Origin: Paenibacillus wynnii
GTDB lineage: Bacteria; Bacillota; Bacilli; Paenibacillales; Paenibacillaceae
Assembly (NCBI RefSeq): GCF_030812855.1
Contig: NZ_JAUSTK010000026.1
Location: forward strand, 1-64,000
Length of the DNA: 64,000 nucleotides
Direction of reading: 5' to 3'
Shown here: piece after piece, positions 1-8,548 of the stretch
Layout: every line of letters starts with the position of its first letter
Numbering within the stretch: the first letter of the stretch is position 1
The notes under the pieces: model-generated
Databases searched by the model: none
Seen by the model: only the letters and a program-made list of their open reading frames with translations
Told to the model about the DNA's origin: nothing
Program-made: the position numbers and the translations under genes

Positions 1-118
1 TCCCCTTTTATACCAGGGGTTAGGAATCTATTAATACAGATAAATCTATGATTCTATTCTAGCCAGCTTTACCCATCCAGTAGAGCGAAGAGCCGCATTT
101 ATTGGCCTTTTCTTTATA

Positions 119-514
119 TCACCTTACGTTCGGTATCTCTTCAACAATCACAACGTTATCTTTAATGTCATAATAACTGCAACTCATCTTGTCCATGTCC
201 GAGACCCACTTATATACACCTGCGCCAGCAATCTCTCTACAAAATGTCAAGAAATCCGTCTCTCCGGTCTGATGTCGTTTCAGTACATCTTGTGCAACAG
301 CATTTGAGGACATGATATTGATCGGCACATCAACTGCATTCGACTGAACTTTGATTTGCTCACCATTATCATGCTCATACGTTACAAGTCCTGTTTGAAG
401 GTCGTAGGTATTTTTTTGCATCCCCATAAGTTTGAATTCTTTAATCAACTTCGGGAAGTCAACACCAGTAAATTTACTATGTGCTTCTTTAATTGCTTCT
501 AACGAAAAATTCAT
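119..514 (-). CDS. DUF1398 family protein
   Basis: This 131-residue protein starts MNFSLEAIKEAH and carries the segment GVDFPKLIKEF followed by a Y-D-L-Q-T-G-L-V-T-Y stretch. From memory this matches the DUF1398 (YbcV-like) family, whose function is unknown and which some databases label a phage envelope protein. The length fits a complete member. An AAGGAGATG ribosome binding site lies about ten bases before the ATG. No signal peptide or membrane segment is visible. It stands alone, next to decayed genes at the edge of a defence island. The family call is moderate; no function is claimed. Confidence 0.7.
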   Translation of the reverse strand: MNFSLEAIKEAHSKFTGVDFPKLIKEFKLMGMQKNTYDLQTGLVTYEHDNGEQIKVQSNAVDVPINIMSSNAVAQDVLKRHQTGETDFLTFCREIAGAGVYKWVSDMDKMSCSYYDIKDNVVIVEEIPNVR

Positions 515-668
515 TGTATCACATCTCCTTCATTTGTAATCATCGTTATAGCTATAAATGAGCAAATTTACTTCCAGTAAATTGTAAAAACCAAAAAAAT
601 AGAGACAAGGTGCTTTCCTTGTGTTAAAAAGTAGTCACCACAACACTTTTTACGAAGGAGAAATCACT

Positions 669-779
669 ATGTCCCATACCCCCATCGTATCTAAACCCAA
701 CACTATCCGCAACTATTTGTTGCAGCACCGGCTACCTTTGAATTTTTCCAAGCCTTTTTTAGCCCATGTGGAAACGTAA
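669..779 (+). pseudogene. Possible start of a decayed transposase
   Basis: A good ribosome binding site (GAAGGAG) precedes an ATG and 36 codons (MSHTPIVSKPNTIRNYLLQH, later LPLNFSKPFLAHVE), then a stop. A clean start that ends so soon looks like the 5' end of a gene cut by an insertion or deletion. The wording resembles the N-terminus of some IS4-like transposases seen in Paenibacillus, but that rests on memory only. Downstream, to about 1110, both strands hold short open frames (for example a minus-strand frame at 713-988) that I cannot assign. Confidence 0.35.
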
Positions 780-1119
780 CCGAAAAAAGTAAGCCGAGCG
801 AAAATCAAGGGAAATGCCTGAAGATCGATTCCATGTCTCCGTTTCCTGTCTTTTCTAACAGTGATTTTCCGTAACTTTCCTTGATACATATTACATCCTT
901 TCTTTCTCAAAACGGCGGTCGTGTCCAATTGATATTTGAACCGTTGCTGCTTTGAGTACAGTTTATTATGCTCTTTACAGAACCTCAAATTTTGGCTATC
1001 TCTTCTCTGAAAATAGCATTACCTTCATTGCCCGCTTGTGCAGCGGTCAATTATAGCAAATCAGGACGCAACAAAATACCCGTGACGCTTGTCACGAGTA
1101 TTAGTTTATTACTGCAAAC

Positions 1120-1767
1120 CTATCCTTCTGCTACTTTCAATCTGATCATTCTCAACCCGAGCATCACAAACCATGCTGCGAAAAGCAGCTGCGAAACAAA
1201 TACCACAGAGGTTCCAATCAACCAGGGATAAGCGCCGATCAAGTCCAGTATCCCTACCATAAATCCTAAATAAGCTACAGGCTTGCCAATCACGCTTCTT
1301 CTTATTATGAGACACAATATGATGGTAGCTGCACTGAAGACGATCGCTACAAGATGCATGCCTCCATAGTATATACTCAGTACCAACTTGTAGATATCTA
1401 GTGAAAGTTCAATATCATACACGGGATAGACCAGTCTTCCCAGGATAATGTCCAGGAATATATTGATAGGTATGACCACAGCCAAAAGACCGCATCCCAA
1501 CCATGTTTTGACTATATCTACCTTCACCAGTATCTGATACAAGGCAACGATTGACGGGATCAACAATAAGGTGGCAAAGAAAAGCAATTCGTCCGCCATG
1601 GCCAAATTAAACCGTCATTTCCCCAGCCATATCATCAGCTCTGCATCCGAGAGTGGAGGACTGGGTATCGGCAGAACAAATAGATACTGAGCAAAAAAGA
1701 GAATCCCAGATAGGATCAATGTAATTCCACCAAATTTAATAACGCCAACTTTTTTCACTGGGTTCAT
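1120..1767 (-). pseudogene. Multi-pass membrane protein interrupted by an in-frame TGA
   Basis: The reading frame starts at an ATG at 1767 (MNPVKKVGVIKFGGITLIL), reads 50 codons, meets a TGA at 1615-1617, and continues in the same frame to 1120. The downstream part could restart at a TTG at 1605. Joined, the product is about 215 residues with five or six hydrophobic segments. Because the frame is unchanged on both sides, a single base change from TGG (Trp) to TGA is the simplest explanation; the context reads LGK-stop-RFNLAMADELLFF. The family is not recognised. It could be a true pseudogene, two short proteins, or a sequencing error. Confidence 0.6.
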
Positions 1768-1800
1768 CTCAATTCTGTGTTTTCCAATTATTTTTGGGAA

Positions 1801-1908
1801 TCAAGTATAAACATAGAGGCAGCTCATGTTGCCATTGGATAAGTATATTTTCTTAATTCGTTCTTTGCCGAGTGCTTCAAGCTCCTGCATAACCATTTCT
1901 AAATTCAT
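1801..1908 (-). pseudogene. N-terminal scrap of a DNA alkylation repair protein
   Basis: Thirty-five codons starting MNLEMVMQELEALGKER, then KKIYLSNG, resemble the first residues of AlkD-like DNA alkylation repair proteins (usual length about 230), which begin with the same M-Q-E-L-E-x-L-G-x-E-R-x-K-K-x-Y pattern. The frame then stops after CLYVYT and no matching remainder is present. It is a truncated remnant and unlikely to be functional. It is the third broken gene in a row at this edge of the window. The identification comes from a short stretch, so confidence is limited. Confidence 0.5.
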
Positions 1909-1987
1909 TGTTTATCACTTGCTTATTTTTAGAAGTCTTGCCCTTAAGGTTTAAGCCATTAAATATCTTCAACACCATGACCAAGCA

Positions 1988-4774
1988 TCAGCTTGATTGC
2001 ACAATAGTATCTAGTAGTCTCCTAATCTTTTGCTCTTCCGAACTTTCGTTGGTTGCGAACCTTTCTAACTTCATCCCATATTTTTCAAAAATGCTATCTT
2101 TCATCTCATCACGCTTAAGTTGTTCTGGTTTATTCTCATGAAAAGAAAAGCCATCCACCTCAATGGCAAGTGCCGCTGTTTTATCCAACTTATGATAGAT
2201 CACAAAATCAACAGATGACCTATTCCGAACATAACGCCGCTCATGTTCCTCCAACCTATCTACATTCAAAAAAAGGTTCTTAAGAAGGATCTGATTCCCC
2301 AGTATAAACCCGTTATATGCCGGTTCCTGCAATATATCCTTAAGCAGCGCCTGCATAAGATTCTCCGATTTATATTTGGACACGTTTATCCCCTTAGCCC
2401 TTTCTCTAAAAACCTGAAGCTTGTCCGAGTACTCTTGATACAACAAATCAAATATGGATACGACCTCACTTTCCACCACATTGTCATCCAGTGTGCTGTA
2501 CTCCATGTACCGAGTGAGATCGCCAATTTCATTACCATATTTCCGAAATAACGTATGGTCGGTCACCAAAATGAACTGCTTCTGCGCCCGGGAGACCGCC
2601 ACATTGATCTTGCAGGGATCATCCACAAATTTTATACCTATTTTCCCAGAACGGGTCCTATCTAACACCGTGGACATCACCATTATTGGCTTCTCTCGGC
2701 CTTGATATTTATGTATAGTATCGCTCTCGATATCTTCCTCAAACTGTACCGATGCTTTCTCAACCTGCTTCCGGTAAGGTGTGGCGAAACCAATATCTGT
2801 ATGACTGGCTGCCACTTCCTCCAAACCCGCTAGAACTTCTCCTTCAATAACGTCCAGTTCCCTCTGATTGAACTTCCCCTTTTTCCCTTGTGTCACTTCC
2901 CGCATGTGATTACCCGGTGCCGTTCTATAAATAAGCAAAGGAACATCTGTATCCTCTTCGGCTGTAAATGTTATCAGATCACCGTTATAATACTTCAGGT
3001 TACAGAATTGAATGATTTTCGGATGACATCGGTAATGCTCTTTAAGCATCACCTTGGGAATATCATCACCGTAAAGGGCAATCATTGACGATAGCAGATT
3101 ATGTTGAAAATAGCTAAAAGCTTCATCGAATCCAACGGATGCAGCGTCTCCAACAATCTGCTCAATCTCCATGTCAACAATTTGCGGCAACTGCTTTGTA
3201 TCACCAACAATGATAGCTCGTTTGCAGCAGGATAGCGAAAGTGCTCCTGTCACAAGGTCCACTTGCGAAGACTCATCAATAATGACATAGTCAAACAAAT
3301 AGTTAGCGGGAATACAGTTGCGCAAAGAATGAGTAGTGCTCAGTACAATCGGATAATAATCGATGAAGGATTTAAAATTTTTGCTCTCGATATAATTTTT
3401 CGCATTACATTCCACCTTGGGTAGGTCTCGATACTTCTCATACAACCTATGCCGAAAAAGCTGAGCTGAATTTTGCTGGTGTTGTTCCAATAAAGACTGA
3501 TAAGATTGAAAGTGTAATTCTTTTTCAATCTGGTCAATACGGCCCGATAGCTCTTCAATACGCAGAGTATAGAACTTCCGTTGAAAATTCAGAATTACAT
3601 CTCCGCCCTGTTCCTTCAAGTACTTAAGTTCGGTAAACCCATGTTTGACAAAAAGCTTGAACTTGTAAAAGAGGCCATTCTCTTTTCCCTTCCTCACCGC
3701 AAAGTGGCTGTCTTTCATAAACTCTAAAATCCGCTCAGGTGTTTCACGATAGAAAGACAACTTCTCCATATGCTGGACATCCTGCTTGGTGTAATAGTTC
3801 TCAAAATGCTTTTGCTCCAGCACATACGCCGACAACTGTTGCTTCAAGCGCGCCTTCTCAACGTCCAAATCCATTAGCCGGGTAATTCGGCCATCCAACT
3901 CCTGTACTTTCGACAGCATCTCTGATTCAGGCCGATCACTCTTCCAGCCGGAGACGTCCCCAACAGACAAGTTTTCAAAGAAGCTTTTCTTGTTTTCTTT
4001 ATTTCCAAGTGCTGCAACCAAAAAAGGATAGCCTTCCGCCTCCAGCTTGTCACGCACATTCTGAACAGCAGCATTGTTGCCTGACACCACAGCCACCGTC
4101 TTCTGCTGCATAACAGTCAAATTCGCCAATATATTGAGAATGGTCTGGGTTTTGCCTGTACCCGGTGGACCTTCGATAATACTGATCTTACTACTCATAG
4201 CATGTTCAAGAGCCGTCTTCTGGCTCAGGTTATATCTGAACGGAAATATAGGTTTAAAATCGACAAGGTTGTCCGCTTTCACTGGCTGTACATTCACATA
4301 ATGACTTAATACACTGTCAGAATCCACAAAGGTGAGCTTAGCAAATTCCCGCTTCACAAAAGCCTCCATGTCCGGCTGTTCTTCCCCGTTCTTGATATGA
4401 CCGGAAATAGCTCGCCAATAATCCATGATCATCCGCGCGTCAGAATTCTTTACCCCGCTGCTTTCGACTCGGACATGCTTCGTTTCGTACACTTTATTTG
4501 TTCCATTTCTAAAAACCACACGCGCTCTCGGACCGAAATCTAGCAGCCGAGTAACATTAATCAAAGGGTTATCCCTGTTGAATATAGCTAGATCCCTTGT
4601 TATTTCCTTAATAACAGGGTTGTTTAGGATAACCACATCAGTTGCAGAGTAATTGTACACTTTAGGGGAACTCTTATAAGTCACCTGTATATTGAGGCCC
4701 ATCTGTTCATATGATGCGATATCTGATGTGCGATCTTTGCTTTTAATTAAAATGAGATATCTTTCTTCGTCCAT
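1988..4774 (-). CDS. SF1 helicase with C-terminal nuclease domain
   Basis: This 928-residue protein combines a superfamily 1 (Upf1/DNA2-like) ATPase with a nuclease. Walker A is EGPPGTGKTQ with Lys208, Walker B is VIIDESSQVD with Asp500-Glu501, and later motifs include GDTKQLPQI, EHYRCHP, and DTIHKYQGRE near the end of the helicase core. A charged, helical insertion lies between Walker A and B. The last ~80 residues (VDFVI, then IEVDGFSFHE with Glu872 and Asp874) look like a PD-(D/E)xK fold of the DUF559/DUF2726/Vsr kind. The start at 4774 is chosen because AGAAGGA lies six bases upstream; a longer frame reaches 4864. It is AT-rich and next to a restriction operon, so a defence role is inferred. 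Confidence 0.8.
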   Translation of the reverse strand: MDEERYLILIKSKDRTSDIASYEQMGLNIQVTYKSSPKVYNYSATDVVILNNPVIKEITRDLAIFNRDNPLINVTRLLDFGPRARVVFRNGTNKVYETKHVRVESSGVKNSDARMIMDYWRAISGHIKNGEEQPDMEAFVKREFAKLTFVDSDSVLSHYVNVQPVKADNLVDFKPIFPFRYNLSQKTALEHAMSSKISIIEGPPGTGKTQTILNILANLTVMQQKTVAVVSGNNAAVQNVRDKLEAEGYPFLVAALGNKENKKSFFENLSVGDVSGWKSDRPESEMLSKVQELDGRITRLMDLDVEKARLKQQLSAYVLEQKHFENYYTKQDVQHMEKLSFYRETPERILEFMKDSHFAVRKGKENGLFYKFKLFVKHGFTELKYLKEQGGDVILNFQRKFYTLRIEELSGRIDQIEKELHFQSYQSLLEQHQQNSAQLFRHRLYEKYRDLPKVECNAKNYIESKNFKSFIDYYPIVLSTTHSLRNCIPANYLFDYVIIDESSQVDLVTGALSLSCCKRAIIVGDTKQLPQIVDMEIEQIVGDAASVGFDEAFSYFQHNLLSSMIALYGDDIPKVMLKEHYRCHPKIIQFCNLKYYNGDLITFTAEEDTDVPLLIYRTAPGNHMREVTQGKKGKFNQRELDVIEGEVLAGLEEVAASHTDIGFATPYRKQVEKASVQFEEDIESDTIHKYQGREKPIMVMSTVLDRTRSGKIGIKFVDDPCKINVAVSRAQKQFILVTDHTLFRKYGNEIGDLTRYMEYSTLDDNVVESEVVSIFDLLYQEYSDKLQVFRERAKGINVSKYKSENLMQALLKDILQEPAYNGFILGNQILLKNLFLNVDRLEEHERRYVRNRSSVDFVIYHKLDKTAALAIEVDGFSFHENKPEQLKRDEMKDSIFEKYGMKLERFATNESSEEQKIRRLLDTIVQSS

Positions 4775-4886
4775 GGCCATTCCTTCTGTGTATAAGTATT
4801 TGAAATTAATATGTAGGAAATTCGATGTATTGTAAGGATATTCCTGCAATGGGGTAAATGTCATTGGGTTGTGTTCTTAGAGAAAA

Positions 4887-4910
4887 AAAGACACCGTGGT
4901 TGGTGTCTTT
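4887..4910 (-). terminator. Rho-independent terminator
   Basis: A perfect 9-bp stem (AAAGACACC / GGTGTCTTT) with a 6-base loop is followed on the minus strand by a T-run. It lies between the restriction operon and the helicase gene and would stop read-through from the former. Confidence 0.75.
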
Positions 4911-5320
4911 AGAGATGATATATGGAAATATGTAATTTGGGGAAACTGTTGGTGGATAGAGACCACGCTATTTGGAGTCGGATAAACCTTCAATCACCAG
5001 GGCTGCTCCAATCTTAAACCCGCAAACAAACGAAGCCGTTATCTCCATTGCCTGTGAGCTCCGGAATACAACTCCAATAAGGAGCAACGCAAATTCACCA
5101 TCAGATATTAAACTGTCTATCTTCGAGAAAAATATATTGCTTGGCTTACAGTTGCAAAAGTTTCTAATATACTGAATCTTTATGTTTCACCAAACTATTC
5201 AATCTGTTGCAACAAAAAATAGCTACTGCATATATATTTAATAATTAAGAAAATTCATTTGTTTTGGTTTCTTCAACATTTTCCGAAAAACGATTAAACT
5301 CCTTATCATCACATCATATA
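4911..5320. other. Gene-free stretch with unassigned open frames
   Basis: Roughly 410 bases between two terminators. The plus strand has a 67-codon frame at 4972-5175 without a convincing ribosome binding site. The minus strand stays open over about the same stretch, without an early start codon, and encodes a hydrophobic segment. Neither resembles a family I know. It may be a gene fragment; nothing firmer can be said. Confidence 0.3.
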
Positions 5321-5363
5321 AAAAGAGCGAATAGGTGTTGTTTCTTACCTCATTCGCTCTTTT
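5321..5363 (-). terminator. Terminator of the restriction-modification operon
   Basis: Twelve-base arms (AAAAGAGCGAAT / ATTCGCTCTTTT), extended by an AGGT/ACCT pair, enclose a small loop. A- and T-runs flank it on both sides, so it could work in both directions. It sits about 75 bases after the last gene of the operon. Confidence 0.8.
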
Positions 5364-5436
5364 TATTAATTAAAAGAAATAAATAATATTCATAATATAG
5401 TCTGAGAATCAAGTTCAACGATGGTTATGTTGTTAT

Positions 5437-8400
5437 TTATATAATACCGAATTTCAACAAATCCACATCAATTAATTGCATAAGCTCATTTGAAATATTG
5501 AAAACGCCCACCATTTTTATGTAATGACTGATATCATCCTGTGAAAGCTCGTATCCTTTTCGATCTTTTAACCACTTTTGTGCAGGTGCGTAACCACCTA
5601 AACAAAAATTCCATGCAATCTCTGATACAAAATTAAAGAATTGAGTATTGTTAATATAAATTCGACCGTTTTGATATTTAGCTGACTTAATCACAACATT
5701 ATTACCGTAACCACAGAACTGAGGCACATAAGATTCATGAATGTCTATATCCAGTAAGTGCAATTTTCTCAATTTTGTACCATATTTAATTACAGTAACA
5801 AACATTTCCTTTGAATGTGGAAGAGGAATCCGCGGGAAATCAATGGATAATAACTCCTTATACTTTGTGCGATAACCAGGACTATTTAAAATAGCATAAG
5901 TGAAATCAAAGAGATCAAGCATGTTGTAAGAACCGAGGTTATCACTTATTCCATTTTCCATGTCGAATACTAAACTTGTAATTTCATTAATTTGCATTAA
6001 GGCTTGTGCATCCACATTAGCTGTTTTGCTACCATCAGTATTATACAAATACATCGGGCACTCTACTGGAATACCCTTTCTACTATAATGAACACGATTA
6101 TCCGCCATATTCCTTACTATTTGGACGTGAGACCAGTTATCAGCAACTACTTGGCGAGAAATAATTAGACCATAGTTTACTTTTCCGATAAAGTGTTTCA
6201 TTACCTCATAACGATCACGAGACACTTTGCGTCTGTCATAATATATGTGACGAATATCAAATGGGCGATAATCATAAAACTGATTAAATTCATTTTGAAA
6301 GGGTTGGAAAGAAACCAACTCTTCGTCGTTATGAGTTTTTACACCACCAAGATACTTTGGAAAAAGGTGTGATAAACTAATACCATTCTGATAAACTTCT
6401 AGATTTGAAAGATCTACAGGCTTAAAAAAGAAATTAGGAGCTATGGGTTTAACTGTAGTCCAATCTATATTATTTATTGAACTTTTAAGCAACTTAGAAT
6501 ACTTATTTGCACGCGAACTCGTTATCTCAGTATAATGTACTTTTGCTAAAGCGCCCGGTGCCTTCTCCCCAGATTTCACAAAAATACTTATGCTTATTCC
6601 TTGTTGTATATCAAAAACATTTTCATCCCGTTCCACACCTTCAAAACGCTCTCTACTCATGACATTCCCATGTAAATCAATGATAAACACTTCATCAAAT
6701 TCATCCAATAATCTCCAACGCATTCCTCTAAAAGTTAAATTCCCCATATAACTATGAGGCGTTACAAATGCAATAATGGCTCGCTCTTGATTTTTCGTCA
6801 TATTTTGGGCGAATCGAATGAACTTTACATAATCATCATTAATCACTTTAAAATTTCGTTCCTGCAATCGAGTACTCGTTCCAGGTTCAAGTTTATAATC
6901 TTCCATAAGATTCATAATCCAGTCGCCCTGATTTTTACTATCAGCGTAATATGGAGGATTACCTATCACTAGGTTAATCTTTTCACAATTCTTAATCTTA
7001 TTTGCCTCTGTAGCCTCTATCGAAAGAATGCTTTGGCTTTGGAGATCCTTTTCTATTACAGATGCCAAGCCGCTTAAAGTATCTGTTAAAAAAACATTAA
7101 TTCTAGTTGGAACTAAAAAGTCATACCCTGTATCTTTTAGGACCATCGCTAACTTCATATGAGCTACAGCATAGGGAGCCATCATTAATTCAAATCCATT
7201 AAGCCTTTTCAATAAATTCTCTTGTACAAAAAAATTCCATTCCTGCTTCAATTGATTTGAAGTAATTCCACTTTTAAGATTCTTGAATTCATCAAATGCT
7301 TGCAATATAATTCTGCGCAAAAAAGTACCTGTACCAGTCGCAGGATCTAAGATAGAAATTTTCCCAGATGCTACACCCTCTGAAACATCAAATTTGCTTT
7401 TGAGAAGCTCATTTACAGAACGAACCATAAAGTCTACTACAGGGTAGGGGGTGTAGTAGACTCCCTTACGTTTCTTTTGTTCGCTTTCGTATGCATCCAA
7501 AAAAGCCTCATAGAAATAAATAACAGGATCTTCCTTACCACCACCAGTCTGTCTGTTAAAATCCATTAATATTTTTGCTGTATCTGTATTGGCTAATAAC
7601 TCTACTAAATCTTGAATGCCAAACTCATCAAATAGCTGCCCCTCCGTTTTTGAGTAGCATTCTGCGAGTAGTGCTTTTAAGAACGGATTTGTATTAGGTA
7701 GACTCTCCAAAGCCAAATTTAGATTAAACTCACCTTTTTCAGACATACATCTTGCAGAAAACAATCCATATACAATCGTTTGTGCATACATATCAGCAAA
7801 TTCCAGTTCTGAAAAATCGAAATTGAATGAGCTACGAAAGCTTTCATATAAAGCTCTCGTTTTTCCATTCGAGTTTTCTACTGCAAAAGCCCTTATTAAT
7901 AATCCCTTAATCAATACCGCTTTAGCAGCTAAGGCTAAAGTTAGTGTCTTTGCATCGCGAATATTTTCACGATATCTAGTTGTAAATGCCTTTTTCCAAA
8001 CATTAAACCAGCCAGCTTCTTCATTATGAATAGGCCAAGTTAGACACGCTAATTTAGCTTCAAACCCTTCGAGCTGAAAACGCTCTTCCATTCTAGGTGT
8101 ACAATCAAATATCTTGAGAACCGGTATCTTTGAATCTGATTCCTCAAAATGAACTAATCCTATAGTTCTATTAGGTTCTTCACCCCAAAAGCAGACAAAT
8201 AAGAGGTGTTCCTTTTGCCATGTTGCATAATCTTTACTTCTCTTCCCAGGTATAAGTCTTGAGAAAATCTTTCTGAGGGATGTAATATCGAGACTTTTTT
8301 TATCAAATTCAATAGAAAAAATCCCCCACAATTGATTCTCAATAAGCGGACGTAATTGTTTTAAAGAGAGGATTGTAGAAAATTCTTCATCCCTAATACC

Positions 8401-8538
8401 AATGTCATTTGCACAAAAATCATACACTATGTCATCTATATCTTCGAAATAGTCAGCATCAATTTCCCAAGATAAATTAAATACGCAATATTCTAAAAAA
8501 GTTTGAAAATCATGAACACGCTGAATGTTATATCCCAT
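5437..8538 (-). CDS. Large N6-adenine DNA methylase, type ISP/IIG-like
   Basis: This protein of about 1033 residues holds an N6-adenine methyltransferase core: SAM-binding motif DPATGTGTF at Asp398 and catalytic motif NPPYY at Asn527, preceded by VYYTPYPVVDFMVRSV, a helical stretch typical of Eco57I/type ISP methylases. The ~400 residues after the core probably hold the target recognition domain. Residues 1-330 carry no visible nuclease or helicase motif; the WGIFSIEFDKK region recalls the N-terminus of large methylases that pair with SNF2 helicases (memory, inference). The stop of the helicase gene is one base from the longest frame; the ATG at 8538 fits best, with AAGGTG six bases upstream. 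It likely gives the methylation and recognition subunit for the PLD-helicase protein. Confidence 0.8.
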   Translation of the reverse strand: MGYNIQRVHDFQTFLEYCVFNLSWEIDADYFEDIDDIVYDFCANDIGIRDEEFSTILSLKQLRPLIENQLWGIFSIEFDKKSLDITSLRKIFSRLIPGKRSKDYATWQKEHLLFVCFWGEEPNRTIGLVHFEESDSKIPVLKIFDCTPRMEERFQLEGFEAKLACLTWPIHNEEAGWFNVWKKAFTTRYRENIRDAKTLTLALAAKAVLIKGLLIRAFAVENSNGKTRALYESFRSSFNFDFSELEFADMYAQTIVYGLFSARCMSEKGEFNLNLALESLPNTNPFLKALLAECYSKTEGQLFDEFGIQDLVELLANTDTAKILMDFNRQTGGGKEDPVIYFYEAFLDAYESEQKKRKGVYYTPYPVVDFMVRSVNELLKSKFDVSEGVASGKISILDPATGTGTFLRRIILQAFDEFKNLKSGITSNQLKQEWNFFVQENLLKRLNGFELMMAPYAVAHMKLAMVLKDTGYDFLVPTRINVFLTDTLSGLASVIEKDLQSQSILSIEATEANKIKNCEKINLVIGNPPYYADSKNQGDWIMNLMEDYKLEPGTSTRLQERNFKVINDDYVKFIRFAQNMTKNQERAIIAFVTPHSYMGNLTFRGMRWRLLDEFDEVFIIDLHGNVMSRERFEGVERDENVFDIQQGISISIFVKSGEKAPGALAKVHYTEITSSRANKYSKLLKSSINNIDWTTVKPIAPNFFFKPVDLSNLEVYQNGISLSHLFPKYLGGVKTHNDEELVSFQPFQNEFNQFYDYRPFDIRHIYYDRRKVSRDRYEVMKHFIGKVNYGLIISRQVVADNWSHVQIVRNMADNRVHYSRKGIPVECPMYLYNTDGSKTANVDAQALMQINEITSLVFDMENGISDNLGSYNMLDLFDFTYAILNSPGYRTKYKELLSIDFPRIPLPHSKEMFVTVIKYGTKLRKLHLLDIDIHESYVPQFCGYGNNVVIKSAKYQNGRIYINNTQFFNFVSEIAWNFCLGGYAPAQKWLKDRKGYELSQDDISHYIKMVGVFNISNELMQLIDVDLLKFGII

Positions 8539-8548
8539 TTTCATCACC

